A stretch of DNA of 64,000 nucleotides from a bacterium (GCA_035691305.1 DASSJF010000077.1:1-64000); one strand, 5' to 3'. Numbered from the stretch's first letter, positions 24,552-34,193 are shown. Program-made: numbers and translations. The notes: generated by a model not told the origin, from the sequence alone.

Positions 24552-27332
24552 ATGGACACGGGTGCGGTGCCCGCGACCGTCGCGTACCCTGCCTCGCGCG
24601 AGACAGACGTCGTGCTGCGCGACGGCTCCACACTCCACGTGCGTCCCATCCGTCCCGACGACGAATCGAGGCTGCTGGCGTTCTACGCGGCCCTGTCCGA
24701 GGACGCGCGGCTCATGCGCTTCTTCTCTCCGCTGTCGGACGCGGCGCTCGTCCAGCAGGTGCGGCGCGACGTGGCCGCGGACCACGTGCGGCGGGTCAGT
24801 CTCGTCGGAACCCACGGCCCGCACGACGAAATCGTGGCGGAGGCATCCTACAGCACCGTCGACGGCGACCACGCCGAGGTGGCGTTCGCCGTCGCGGACG
24901 CCTACCAGGGCCGCGGCATCGCCACCATCCTGCTCGGCCAGCTCGCGCAGATCGCCGCGGGGCGCGAGATTCATACGTTCCAGGCGCTCGTGCTGCCGGA
25001 CAATTTGAGGATGATCGAAGTGTTCCGGGAGGCGGGCTTCCCGGTCGACGTTCACTACAGCGGCTGGGAGCTGATGGTCACATTTCCAACGTCGCTGACC
25101 GAGGAGGCGCTCTCCCGGTTCGAGCGGCGGGACCAGATCGCGGCGCAGAACGCGCTGCGCGCCTTCTTCGCGCCGCGCGCGGTCGCGGTGATCGGCGCGT
25201 CGCGGCGGCGGGGGACCATCGGCGGAGAGGTCTTCCACAATCTCCTGCGCGATGGGTTCGAAGGCCCCGTCTACCCCGTCAATCCGTCGGCGCCCGTCGT
25301 GCAGAGCGTGCCGGCCTATCGCACCGTCGGCGACATCCCCGGTCCCGTAGACCTCGCGGTGGTCACGGTCCCGGCGGCCTACGTCTGCGACGTGGCCGCG
25401 CAGTGCGCGGAGAAAGGTGTCCGCGCGCTGGTCGTCATCTCCGCGGGGTTCGGCGAGGGCGGCGCCGAGGGCCGGGCGCGCCAGGCCGAGCTGCTCCGCA
25501 TCTGCCGGACGAACGGCATGCGGTTGGTCGGCCCGAACTGCATGGGACTCCTCAACACCGACCCCGCGGTGCGGCTCAACGCGACCTTCGCGCCGCAGAT
25601 GCCGCCGGCGGGGCGGGTGGCGTTCTCGACGCAGAGCGGCGCGCTCGGGCTCGCGATCATCGACTACGCCGCGTCGCTCGGCCTCGGGCTCTCGACGTTC
25701 GTGTCCGTCGGCAACAAGGCCGACATCTCCGGCAACGATCTGCTCAACTACTGGGAGACGGATCCGGGCACGGACGTCATCCTGCTGTACCTCGAGTCGT
25801 TCGGCAATCCGCGCCGGTTTGCCCGGATCGCGCGACGGGTGGGGCGGACGAAGCCGATCGTCGCCGTGAAGAGTGGGCGGTCGCCCGCGGGGACGCGCGC
25901 GACCTCGTCGCACACCGGCGCGCTCGTCGCCTCCGACGTAACGGTCGACGCGCTGTTCCGGCAGGCCGGCGTCATCCGCACCGATACGCTCGAGGAGTTG
26001 TTCGACGTCGCCTCGCTCCTCGCGAACCAGCCGGTGCCGGCGGGCAACCGGGTCGCCGTCATCACCAACGGCGGGGGCGCCGGCGTGCTCTGCGCCGACA
26101 ACTGCGAGGCCGAGGGTCTGGTGCTGCCGGCCTTCGGCGAGGAGACTCAGGCGCGGCTGCGCGCGGTACTGCCGGCCGAGGCGAGCGTCGAAAACCCGGT
26201 CGACATGATCGCCGCCGCCACCGCGGACCAGTACCACAAGGCGATCGCGATCGTCGCCGCCGACCCCAACGTGGACGCCCTGATCGTCATCTTCGTGCCA
26301 CCGCTTGTCACCGAGGCCGCCGACGTCGCCCGCGCCCTCGTCGAGGCGGCGCGCGAGATCGCCGGTGCGAAGCCGATCATCCCGGTCTTCATGTCGGCGC
26401 ACGGCGTACCCGACGCGTTGAGGGCGCCCGACGTGCGCCTGCCGTCGTTCGTCTTCCCGGAAACGGCGGGGATCGCGCTCGCGCGGGTGGCGCGCTACGG
26501 CGTGTGGCGGTCGCGTCCGCCGGCGCCCCTGCCCGTGCTCGCGGACGTCCGGCGCCGGGACGCGGCGGCCGTCGTCGCCTCGGCTCTGAACCGCGGCGCC
26601 GGCTGGCTCACCGCCGGCGAGAGCGAGGCGCTGCTGGGCGCCTACGGAGTGTCGCTGGTCCCGCAGCGGGTCGCGGCGACGCCGGACGAAGCCGTCGCGG
26701 CCGCGGAGGCGTTGATGCGGGAGACGGGAGCGCGCGCCGTGGCGCTCAAAGCGACCGGCCCCGACCTCCTCCACAAGACCGACGCCGGCGCGGTACGGCT
26801 CGGTCTCGCGAACGCCGACGCGGTACGGGCGGCCGCCGCGGAGATGGGCCGCGCCGTGACCGCGGCGGGCCTCCACGCGACCGGGTGGGTCGCGCAGTCG
26901 ATGGCCGCGCCGGGGATCGAGATGATCGTGGGCGTCGTGCACGACCCGCGCTTCGGGCCCGTCGTGGCCTGCGGCGCCGGCGGGACGCTGGTGGAGGTTC
27001 TGCGGGACGTCTCCGTGCGGCTCACGCCGCTCACCGAACGCGACGCGCACGAGATGATCGCCGATCTCAAGATTGCGCCGGCGCTGGCCGGGGTGCGGGG
27101 ACGGCCGCCGGCCGACGTGGACGCCCTGGCGGACCTGCTGGTCCGGATCGGCGCGATGGTGGACGATCTCCCGCAGATCGCCGAACTGGACTGCAACCCG
27201 GTGATCGTCCACGACCGGGGCGCCACCATCGTGGACGTCCGGGTGCGCGTCGAGCGGGTGGAGGCGATACCGCTCCTCGGCCGGACGCCGCCGGCGAACG
27301 GCCGGGGCGGCGCTCCCGTGACCCGGTCCTAG
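24552..27332 (+). CDS. GNAT acetyltransferase fused to ADP-forming acyl-CoA synthetase domains (Pat-like)
   Basis: 926 aa. An N-terminal GNAT domain (about 20-185; VAFAVADAYQGRGIATILLGQLAQIA is the acetyl-CoA site) is followed by a CoA-binding Rossmann domain (about 200-330), succinyl-CoA-ligase flavodoxin domains (about 345-690) and an ATP-grasp domain (about 700-905; VALKATGPDLLHKTDAGAVRLGL). The ADP-forming synthetase phospho-His is retained at about residue 454 (SSHTGALVAS). In many Pat-type lysine acetyltransferases that module is thought to be regulatory only, so this protein may both synthesise acyl-CoA and acetylate proteins. It has its GNAT domain at the N-terminus, unlike E. coli PatZ. 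The stop shares CTAG with the convergent gene. Confidence 0.88.
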   Translation: MDTGAVPATVAYPASRETDVVLRDGSTLHVRPIRPDDESRLLAFYAALSEDARLMRFFSPLSDAALVQQVRRDVAADHVRRVSLVGTHGPHDEIVAEASYSTVDGDHAEVAFAVADAYQGRGIATILLGQLAQIAAGREIHTFQALVLPDNLRMIEVFREAGFPVDVHYSGWELMVTFPTSLTEEALSRFERRDQIAAQNALRAFFAPRAVAVIGASRRRGTIGGEVFHNLLRDGFEGPVYPVNPSAPVVQSVPAYRTVGDIPGPVDLAVVTVPAAYVCDVAAQCAEKGVRALVVISAGFGEGGAEGRARQAELLRICRTNGMRLVGPNCMGLLNTDPAVRLNATFAPQMPPAGRVAFSTQSGALGLAIIDYAASLGLGLSTFVSVGNKADISGNDLLNYWETDPGTDVILLYLESFGNPRRFARIARRVGRTKPIVAVKSGRSPAGTRATSSHTGALVASDVTVDALFRQAGVIRTDTLEELFDVASLLANQPVPAGNRVAVITNGGGAGVLCADNCEAEGLVLPAFGEETQARLRAVLPAEASVENPVDMIAAATADQYHKAIAIVAADPNVDALIVIFVPPLVTEAADVARALVEAAREIAGAKPIIPVFMSAHGVPDALRAPDVRLPSFVFPETAGIALARVARYGVWRSRPPAPLPVLADVRRRDAAAVVASALNRGAGWLTAGESEALLGAYGVSLVPQRVAATPDEAVAAAEALMRETGARAVALKATGPDLLHKTDAGAVRLGLANADAVRAAAAEMGRAVTAAGLHATGWVAQSMAAPGIEMIVGVVHDPRFGPVVACGAGGTLVEVLRDVSVRLTPLTERDAHEMIADLKIAPALAGVRGRPPADVDALADLLVRIGAMVDDLPQIAELDCNPVIVHDRGATIVDVRVRVERVEAIPLLGRTPPANGRGGAPVTRS

Positions 27333-27583
27333 CGCTCAAGAGGCTTCGACGCATGCGGGCGGCCTCTGCGGCCCCGGACCTTCTTCAGCGCCGTGCCCTT
27401 GTGGATCGCGACGTGGTCGGTCTTGTCACTCTTGATGAGGTACTGGGGCTCCTCGCGCGACGCGTGGCGCCGGTAGCCTTTGAACACAATCGGTGACGTG
27501 ATCTTTTGGACGATCCGGCCCCGAACCCGGCCGGCCTCCGAGTTCCACTCCACGTGATCTCCGGCACGAAACGGTCGGATCAC
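27329..27583 (-). CDS. DUF2945 (HVA1/Tudor-like) small protein
   Basis: 84 aa. FRAGDHVEWNSEAGRVRGRIVQKITSPI and PQYLIKSDKTDHVAIHKGTALKKV match the short beta-barrel DUF2945 family, named for a fungal hypervirulence-associated protein; the bacterial role is unknown. The C-terminus is basic. The GTG start overlaps the stop of the upstream amidohydrolase (GTGA), so the pair are probably translated together. Confidence 0.82.
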   Translation of the reverse strand: MIRPFRAGDHVEWNSEAGRVRGRIVQKITSPIVFKGYRRHASREEPQYLIKSDKTDHVAIHKGTALKKVRGRRGRPHASKPLER

Positions 27584-28956
27584 GCCGGCGCGCTCCCGGC
27601 CGGCCGACGGGCCACAAAACGCCCGCCGCCGCGGCGGCGCAGGACGCCGTCCTCCACCAGCACGTCGCCGCGCCGCAGCACCGCCGTGAGCCGGCCGCGC
27701 ACACGGCGGCCTTCGTACAGCGTATAGCCGGCACGGCCGATCTGGTCGGCGCTGCGGAGTTCCGTCTCAGCGTCCGGATCGACGATCACGAGATCGGCGT
27801 CGAACCCGGGGGCGATCGCCCCCTTGCGGTCGAGCCCGAATATGCGCGCCGGCTCCTCACTCATCACCCGGGCCAGCAACGGCAGCGGAAGCCCCCGGCG
27901 CCGGAAGGCGTCCCACATCACGGGCAGCAGCGTCTGCACGCCCGGCGCGCCGTACCACGCGTCGAAGATGTCGCGATAGCCGGGAGCCTTGGTCTCACGC
28001 GAGTGAGGCGAGTGGTCCGAGCCCACCGCATCGATGCGTCCCGCGGCGAGATGGCGCCAGAGCCCCTCGTTCGCCGCCGCGTCGCGCAGCGGCGGGCTGA
28101 TCTTGGCGAGCGGGCCCCACGACGCCAACAGCTCGTCGGTGAGCTCGAGGTACTGCACGCAGGTCTCGGACCACACCCGCTGCCCGGCCCGCCGCGCGTC
28201 TTCGATGAGGTCAACCCCGCGCGGCGTACTGACGTGCACGACATACAGCGGGCACCCCGTCGCGCGGGCGTAGCCGAGGGTCTTGGCGACCGCCACCCAT
28301 TCCGCCTCGTCCGGATGGGTCCAGAGGTAGTCCGCGGCGCCCACCCGGCCGCGCGCACGCTGGGCGGCGATGCGGAAGTCGATGATGTCCCCGTCCTCCG
28401 CGTGCACCAGCAGCATCCCGCCCTGCCGGGCGATCGCGTCCATCGCCCGCACGAGAAACGGGTCCGAGGCCATTCGCCCGATCGACTTGTACGCGCAAAA
28501 CAACTTGAACGACGGGAGGCCCGCGGCAAGAAGTTCGGGAATCTGCTCGAGCGTGCCCGGCCGCTCGGGCAGCCAGGCATGAAACGAGAAATCGATCGGC
28601 GCCTCGCGCCTTCCCAGGTCCCGAAACTCTTGGAGCAGATCGAGCGGCGTCGCCGCCACCGTGGCCGCCGGCAGCAGATGGACAAGCGCCGTGGTCACGC
28701 CTCCGGCCGCCGCGGCCTCCAGCACGGTGGGCAGGTCGTCGACGTGGTGGCTGTGGATCCGGCAATGCACGTGCGGGTCGATCACGCCGGGCAGCACCAC
28801 CCCGCCCGCGGCGTCGATGACGCGGTCCGCGTCGCCGAAAGTCCCCGGGACGCCGAGCGCCGCGACACGGCCGCCGCGCACGGCGATGTCCAACCGCCGG
28901 ACCGCCGCCGGCGTGACGACGTCGGCGCCGGTAACGAGGAGGTCGTACTCAGCCAC
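27580..28956 (-). CDS. dihydropyrimidinase/hydantoinase/allantoinase-family amidohydrolase
   Basis: 458 aa zinc amidohydrolase opening cyclic ureides or imides. Metal ligands: HVH in GVIDPHVHCR, the carboxylatable Lys in PSFKLFCAYK, His in LLVHAEDGD and VVHVSTPRG, and Asp in GSDHSPHSRETKAPG. The final beta domain (VVDPDAETELRSADQ) is typical. The precise substrate (hydantoin, allantoin, dihydroorotate) cannot be assigned. The GTG at 28956 has GGAGAGG upstream and begins VAEYDLLVTGADVVTP. It overlaps the end of a permease-like remnant by eight bases, so its original operon may have included a transporter. Confidence 0.88.
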   Translation of the reverse strand: MAEYDLLVTGADVVTPAAVRRLDIAVRGGRVAALGVPGTFGDADRVIDAAGGVVLPGVIDPHVHCRIHSHHVDDLPTVLEAAAAGGVTTALVHLLPAATVAATPLDLLQEFRDLGRREAPIDFSFHAWLPERPGTLEQIPELLAAGLPSFKLFCAYKSIGRMASDPFLVRAMDAIARQGGMLLVHAEDGDIIDFRIAAQRARGRVGAADYLWTHPDEAEWVAVAKTLGYARATGCPLYVVHVSTPRGVDLIEDARRAGQRVWSETCVQYLELTDELLASWGPLAKISPPLRDAAANEGLWRHLAAGRIDAVGSDHSPHSRETKAPGYRDIFDAWYGAPGVQTLLPVMWDAFRRRGLPLPLLARVMSEEPARIFGLDRKGAIAPGFDADLVIVDPDAETELRSADQIGRAGYTLYEGRRVRGRLTAVLRRGDVLVEDGVLRRRGGGRFVARRPAGSAPA

Positions 28957-29167
28957 GCGCCTCTCCGCCCCCGGCGCCGGGAGCGATTCTCGGGTCGATG
29001 AGCGCATGACTGAGGTCGGTCAGCAGGTTGATCCCGACGACGGCCGCGGCGACGACGATCGTGATCCCCATAATGCGCGGATAGTCGTGCGAGTCGGCCG
29101 CCGCTTGGGGCGGCCGCCCCAGCCGCACCGCCCCCGACTCGCCGTCTTCCGCGCGGTGATCCTTCAT
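28949..29167 (-). pseudogene. C-terminal remnant of a DppB/OppB-type ABC permease
   Basis: The last 40 codons (from about 29074 to the stop) read IMGITIVVAAAVVGINLLTD followed by LSHALIDPRI, the terminal transmembrane helix and DPRI box of peptide/nickel ABC permeases. The preceding residues (SGAVRLGRPPQAAADSHDYP) are not permease-like, and no further permease sequence is visible up to the divergent nifJ promoter region. The stop overlaps the amidohydrolase GTG by eight bases, as expected for a former operon. I read it as a deletion scar; an unrelated 72-residue membrane peptide is the alternative. Confidence 0.55.
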
Positions 29168-29423
29168 TTGCCGTCCGTGCCCGGGTGGATCGGCACACCG
29201 CGGAGGTCCGTCAGCGGGAGAGCCGACTCCTGCCGCCGGCCGGCGGCCTCATCGGGACGGGAGCGGATGGAGGATCAATTTGGGGTCCGATGGTGGACGC
29301 CGCCGCCCCACGCCTATCATGAGCCCGAGACAGCCTTTGCGCTCGTCTTGCTTCATGAACCTACGAGGAGTTCCACCGCGAGCGCGTACAGGCGCGCGAC
29401 GCAACCGAGAAAGGAAAAGTCCG

Positions 29424-32400
29424 ATGTTGGTGAGCCCCGCCACCGGGCGCGCCGTCCGCACGTCCGCTCGCCCGGTCTCCACGATCGACGGCAACGAGGC
29501 GATCGCATCCGTCGCCTACCGCCTGAACGAAGTCATCGCGATCTATCCGATCACCCCTGCCTCGCCGATGGGTGAGTTGGCCGACGAGTGGGCGGCTCAG
29601 GGCCGAACGAACCTCTGGACGGCCGTCCCCCAGGTGGTGGAAATGCAGGCGGAGGGCGGCGCCGCCGGCGCCGTCCACGGCGCGCTGCAGGCCGGCGCGC
29701 TCACGACCACCTTCACCGCCTCTCAGGGCCTGCTGCTCATGCTCCCCAACCTGTACAAGATCGCGGGCGAGCTCACGGCGTTCACGATGCACGTGGCCGC
29801 CCGGACCGTCGCCACCCACGCGCTGTCCATCTTCGCCGATCACTCCGACGTGATGGCCTGCCGGCAGACCGGGTTTGCCATGCTCGCCTCCGGGTCGGTG
29901 CAGGAGGCGCACGATCTCGCCTGCATCGCCCACAGCGCCGCGTTCCGGGCCCGGGTGCCGTTCCTCCACTTCTGTGACGGCTTCCGGACGTCGCACGAGA
30001 TCGCGAAGGTCGAGCTCCTCACCGACGACGATCTGCGGACGATGATACCGGAAGACCTCATCGAGGCGCATCGGGCCCGCGCGCTGACCCCGGATCGCCC
30101 CGTGCTGCGCGGAACGACCCAGAATCCGGACGTGTTCTTCCAGGCACGCGAGGCGGCGAATCCCTTCTACCTCACCTGCCCCCAGCGTGTGCAGGAGACG
30201 ATGGACGCGTTCGCGCGGCTCACCGGCCGCGCGTACCATCTGTTCGACTACGCCGGGGATCCCGCGGCCGAGCGGGTGCTGGTGATCATGGGCTCCGGGG
30301 CGGAGACCGCCGTCGGGACGGCGGAGCGGCTGCGCGAACGCGGCGAGAAGGTCGGCGTGGTTACGGTGCGCCTCTACCGGCCGTTCTCGGTGGCCGACTT
30401 TATCGCAACGCTGCCTCGCACCGTGCGCGCCGTCGCGGTCCTCGACCGGACCAAGGAACCCGGCGCCGTGGGCGAGCCGCTCTACCTCGACGTCGTCACC
30501 GCGCTGCACGAAGCGCCGGACGGCGCCGCGCCGGCGGGAGTCCGGGTCGTGATCGGCGGCCGGTACGGCCTCTCCTCCAAGGAGTTCACGCCGGCGATGG
30601 TCCGGGCAGTGTTCGAGGAACTGGCGAAGCCGCACCCCAAGCGCCACTTCACGGTCGGAATCACCGACGACGTCACCGGCTTCTCGCTGCCCTTCGATCC
30701 CGAGTGGGACATCGAGCCGGACGATGTGACCCGCGCGGTGTTCTTCGGGCTCGGCGCCGACGGGACGGTAGGTGCGAACAAGAACTCGATCAAGATCATC
30801 GGCGAGCACACGGCCAATTACGCGCAGGGCTACTTCGTCTACGACTCCAAGAAGTCGGGGGCGATGACCGTGTCGCACCTGCGGTTCGGTCCGCGCCCCA
30901 TCCGGTCGCCGTATCTGATCCGCCGCGCCAACTTCGTCGCCTGCCACCAGTTCCATTTCACGGAGCGCCGGGACGTCCTGCGGTACGCCGCTCCCGGCGC
31001 GGTCTTCCTGTTGAACGCGCCGTACGGGCCGGACGCGGTCTGGGATCACCTCCCCCGCGAAGTGCAGAGCGAGATCGTCGGCAGGCGCCTGCGGTTCTTC
31101 GTGATCGACGCGCTCGACGTCGCGCGCCGGACGGGAATGGGCGGCCGGATCAACACAATCATGCAGACCTGCTTCTTCGCCATCTCCGGGGTGCTGCCGC
31201 GCGACGAGGCGATCGCAAAGATCAAAGACGCGATCCGGGAATCCTACGGCTCCGGCGGCGACGAGGTGGTGCGCCGGAACTGGCAGGCGGTCGACGAGAC
31301 GCTCGCGCACTTGCATCAGGTCGCGGTCCCGTCACAGGTCACGGCCGCCCGGGGACGGCCGTCGCTGCTGCCGGATGCCGCGCCCGACTTCGTCCGGCGC
31401 GTGACCGGACTGATGCTGGCCGATCAGGGCGATCTCCTGCCCGTCAGCGCGTTTCCACCGGACGGCACGTGGCCGGTCGGAACGAGCCGGTGGGAAAAAC
31501 GCAACATCGCGCAGGAAATCCCGGTGTGGGATCCGGCGATCTGCATCCAGTGCAACAAGTGCGCCTTCGTCTGCCCGCATGCGGTCATCCGGGCCCAACT
31601 GTACGAGCCGGCTCACCTCGACGGGGCCCCGGCGTCGTTCAAGTCGACCGACTACAGGGGACTCGACTTCACGGGCTACCGGTACACGCTGCAGGTGGCG
31701 CCGGAGGACTGCACGGGATGCGGCCTGTGCGTCGCGGTCTGCCCGGTGAAGGACAAGACCAACCCCCGGCACAAGGCGATCGACATGGCGCCGCAGCCGC
31801 CGCTGCGCGAGACCGAGCGGGAGAACTGGGAGTTCTTCCTGACGCTGCCGGCGCCCGACCCCGCGCGCCTCAAGCACGATGTCAAGGAGTCGCAGTTTCG
31901 GACGCCGCTCTTCGAGTTCTCCGGCGCCTGCGCGGGCTGCGGTGAGACGCCGTATCTCAAGCTGCTGACCCAGCTCGTCGGCGACCGCGTCCTCATCGCC
32001 AACGCGACCGGCTGCTCGTCCATCTACGGCGCGAACCTCCCGACGACTCCGTACACCGTCAACCGCGACGGCCGCGGCCCGGCCTGGGCCAACTCGCTCT
32101 TCGAGGACAACGCGGAGTTCGGGCTCGGCTTCCGGCTGGCCGTAGACCGGCTCACCGCGCGGGCGCGCCGGCTGCTGGGACGGCTTGCGCCGGCCCTCGG
32201 CACCGACCTGACCCGTGACTTGCTCGCCGCCGATCAGACAACCGACGCCGGCATCGCGGCGCAACGGACGCGGGTAGCGCTGCTGCGGCGGCGCTGCGCG
32301 GACCTGGCCGCGCCGGACGCGCGCCGGCTCGAGCGCGTCGCGGACTACCTGGTGTACAAGAGCGTGTGGATCGTCGGCGGCGACGGGTGGGCCTACGACA

Positions 32401-33062
32401 TCGGCTACGGCGGCCTGGACCACGTGCTGGCCTCGGGACGCGACGTCAACATCCTGGTCCTCGACACGGAAGTGTACTCCAACACCGGCGGCCAGCAGTC
32501 CAAAGCGACGCCCCGCGGCGCCGCCGCCAAGTTCGCCGCCGCCGGCAAGGCGACGCCCAAGAAGGATCTGGCGCTCCTGGCGATGACTTACCGGAACGTC
32601 TACGTGGCGCAGGTGGCGTTTGGGGCCAAGGACACGCAGACCGTGCACGCGCTGCTCGAGGCGGACGCCTACCCCGGCCCGTCGCTGATCGTCGCCTACA
32701 GCCCGTGCATTGCGCACGGGTACGATCTGGTGCACGGCGCCGAGCAGCAGAAACTCGCCGTGGAGACCGGCTACTGGCCCCTCTTCCGGTACGATCCCCG
32801 CCGCGGGGCGGAGGGCAAGAACCCGCTCATCCTCGACTCCGCTCCGCCGAAAGGAGACCTGGAACGGTTCCTCTACAACGAGACCCGGTTCCGCATGGTC
32901 GAGAGCGCGGACCCGGAGCGGGCGCGCCGGCTGCTGGAAGAGATCCGGCACGACGTACAGGTGAAGTACCGGCTCTACGAGCAACTGGCTCATCTCAACG
33001 CCGTCCCGGCCGCGGGGACCGGCGGCGACGCCGCCGCGCCCTCGGCGACGGCGGCCGACTAG
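29424..33062 (+). CDS. nifJ: pyruvate:ferredoxin (flavodoxin) oxidoreductase, single-chain NifJ type
   Basis: 1212 aa, full length for the homodimeric enzyme that converts pyruvate, CoA and oxidised ferredoxin to acetyl-CoA, CO2 and reduced ferredoxin. In order: N-terminal domain with YPITPASPMGE, domain II/III gamma part (VGANKNSIKIIGEHTANYAQG), two 4Fe-4S motifs (CIQCNKCAFVCPHAV and CTGCGLCVAVCPVKD), third-cluster Cys in GACAGCGETPY, ATGCSS and AYSPCIAHG, and the TPP domain (GGDGWAYDIGYGGLDHVL ... VYSNTGGQQSKAT). AAAGGA precedes the ATG at 29424. A DHOD-like protein follows nine bases later. Confidence 0.96.
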   Translation: MLVSPATGRAVRTSARPVSTIDGNEAIASVAYRLNEVIAIYPITPASPMGELADEWAAQGRTNLWTAVPQVVEMQAEGGAAGAVHGALQAGALTTTFTASQGLLLMLPNLYKIAGELTAFTMHVAARTVATHALSIFADHSDVMACRQTGFAMLASGSVQEAHDLACIAHSAAFRARVPFLHFCDGFRTSHEIAKVELLTDDDLRTMIPEDLIEAHRARALTPDRPVLRGTTQNPDVFFQAREAANPFYLTCPQRVQETMDAFARLTGRAYHLFDYAGDPAAERVLVIMGSGAETAVGTAERLRERGEKVGVVTVRLYRPFSVADFIATLPRTVRAVAVLDRTKEPGAVGEPLYLDVVTALHEAPDGAAPAGVRVVIGGRYGLSSKEFTPAMVRAVFEELAKPHPKRHFTVGITDDVTGFSLPFDPEWDIEPDDVTRAVFFGLGADGTVGANKNSIKIIGEHTANYAQGYFVYDSKKSGAMTVSHLRFGPRPIRSPYLIRRANFVACHQFHFTERRDVLRYAAPGAVFLLNAPYGPDAVWDHLPREVQSEIVGRRLRFFVIDALDVARRTGMGGRINTIMQTCFFAISGVLPRDEAIAKIKDAIRESYGSGGDEVVRRNWQAVDETLAHLHQVAVPSQVTAARGRPSLLPDAAPDFVRRVTGLMLADQGDLLPVSAFPPDGTWPVGTSRWEKRNIAQEIPVWDPAICIQCNKCAFVCPHAVIRAQLYEPAHLDGAPASFKSTDYRGLDFTGYRYTLQVAPEDCTGCGLCVAVCPVKDKTNPRHKAIDMAPQPPLRETERENWEFFLTLPAPDPARLKHDVKESQFRTPLFEFSGACAGCGETPYLKLLTQLVGDRVLIANATGCSSIYGANLPTTPYTVNRDGRGPAWANSLFEDNAEFGLGFRLAVDRLTARARRLLGRLAPALGTDLTRDLLAADQTTDAGIAAQRTRVALLRRRCADLAAPDARRLERVADYLVYKSVWIVGGDGWAYDIGYGGLDHVLASGRDVNILVLDTEVYSNTGGQQSKATPRGAAAKFAAAGKATPKKDLALLAMTYRNVYVAQVAFGAKDTQTVHALLEADAYPGPSLIVAYSPCIAHGYDLVHGAEQQKLAVETGYWPLFRYDPRRGAEGKNPLILDSAPPKGDLERFLYNETRFRMVESADPERARRLLEEIRHDVQVKYRLYEQLAHLNAVPAAGTGGDAAAPSATAAD

Positions 33063-33071
33063 GAGGCGCTC

Positions 33072-34094
33072 ATGGCGGACCTTTCCACGACGTATCTCGG
33101 CCTCCGCCTGCGCAGTCCGCTGATGCCGGGCGCCTCGCCGATGGTGGACAATCTCGACACCGTCAGGCGCCTGGCCGACGCCGGCGCGGCGGCGATCGTC
33201 ATGCACTCGCTGTTCGAGGAGCAGTTCGTCCGCGAGCAGCTTGCCACGGTCCACCATCTCGAGGCGCACGCCGACTCGTTTGCGGAGGCCCTCTCCTATC
33301 TGCCGCGGCCGAGCGACTTTGCGCTCGGCCCCGAGCAGTACCTCGCGCAGATCGCGCGCATCAAAGCCGCCGTCGGCCTGCCGGTGATCGCGTCGCTGAA
33401 CGGCACCTCCGCCGGCGGGTGGCTCGGCTACGCGCGCCGCATCGAGGAGGCCGGGGCCGACGCGCTCGAGCTCAACGTCTACCACATCTCCACCGACCCG
33501 CGGGAGACGGCGGGCGCCGTCGAGCGCCGCCTGCTCACGCTGCTGCGCGCAGTCAAAGCCGAAGTGAAGATCCCCGTGGCCGTGAAGCTGTCGCCGTTTT
33601 TCTCCGCGATGGCGCACTTCGCGTCGGAAATCGACGCCGCGGGGGCCGACGGGCTCGTCCTGTTCAACCGCTTTTACGAGCCGGACATCGACCCGGAATC
33701 GCTCAACGTGGCGCCGCGGCTTGCGCTCTCCACCGGCACGGAACTGCCGCTGCGGCTCCACTGGCTGGCGATTCTGTCGGGCCGCCTGCGCGCCTCGCTG
33801 GCCGTCACGGGGGGCGTGCACACCGCGCTGGACGCGATCAGGGCGGTGATGGCCGGCGCCGACGCCGTCCAGCTCGTCTCGGCGCTGCTGCTGCGCGGCC
33901 CGCAGTACCTCGGCGTCGTCCGCCGGGAGATGGAAGCCTGGATGGACGCGCACGAATACGTCTCGCTGCGGCAGATGCGGGGGAGCCTGAACCTCGAGCG
34001 CTGTCCCGATCCGGCCGCCTTCGAGCGCGCCAACTACGTCCGCGTGCTGCAGGCCTGGAACGCGACGCCGTCGCTCCGGCTCGTCGGGCGCTAG
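33072..34094 (+). CDS. dihydroorotate dehydrogenase-like FMN protein (PFOR-associated)
   Basis: 340 aa TIM barrel. MADLSTTYLGLRLRSPLMPGASPMVDN opens like PyrD/PreA flavoproteins. PVIASLNGTSAGGWLGYARR, ADALELNVYHIS and PVAVKLSPFFS supply substrate/FMN contacts, and AVTGGVHTALDAIRAVMAGADAVQLVSALL is the FMN phosphate site. It has GGAGG before the ATG and is nine bases after nifJ, so a function coupled to ferredoxin or pyruvate metabolism is likelier than pyrimidine synthesis. No substrate can be assigned. Confidence 0.82.
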   Translation: MADLSTTYLGLRLRSPLMPGASPMVDNLDTVRRLADAGAAAIVMHSLFEEQFVREQLATVHHLEAHADSFAEALSYLPRPSDFALGPEQYLAQIARIKAAVGLPVIASLNGTSAGGWLGYARRIEEAGADALELNVYHISTDPRETAGAVERRLLTLLRAVKAEVKIPVAVKLSPFFSAMAHFASEIDAAGADGLVLFNRFYEPDIDPESLNVAPRLALSTGTELPLRLHWLAILSGRLRASLAVTGGVHTALDAIRAVMAGADAVQLVSALLLRGPQYLGVVRREMEAWMDAHEYVSLRQMRGSLNLERCPDPAAFERANYVRVLQAWNATPSLRLVGR

Positions 34095-34193
34095 TTCAAA
34101 CGAAGTCCGATACGCGGCTCGCACCCTAACCCGACGGCCCGGCTTCCGAAGCCGGAAGGTGCGGGCCACGTCGCATCTTGAAGAGCGGGCGGC

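Noticed and set aside
24815-24850. A further copy of the GATTTC/GTCGTG repeat inside the GNAT domain
   Set aside because: About 12 bases match on the minus strand, but the encoded HDEIVAEASYS is normal GNAT sequence and there is no palindromic part.
24405-27212. A 935-codon minus-strand frame over the acyl-CoA synthetase fusion
   Set aside because: Antisense shadow: Arg/His/Asp/Gly-rich with no domain, while the plus-strand frame has GNAT and ATP-grasp motifs.
34136-34167. Hairpin before nth as a terminator for the DHOD-like gene
   Set aside because: The stems are short (5-6 bp) with mismatches, weaker than the other hairpins; mentioned only as possible.
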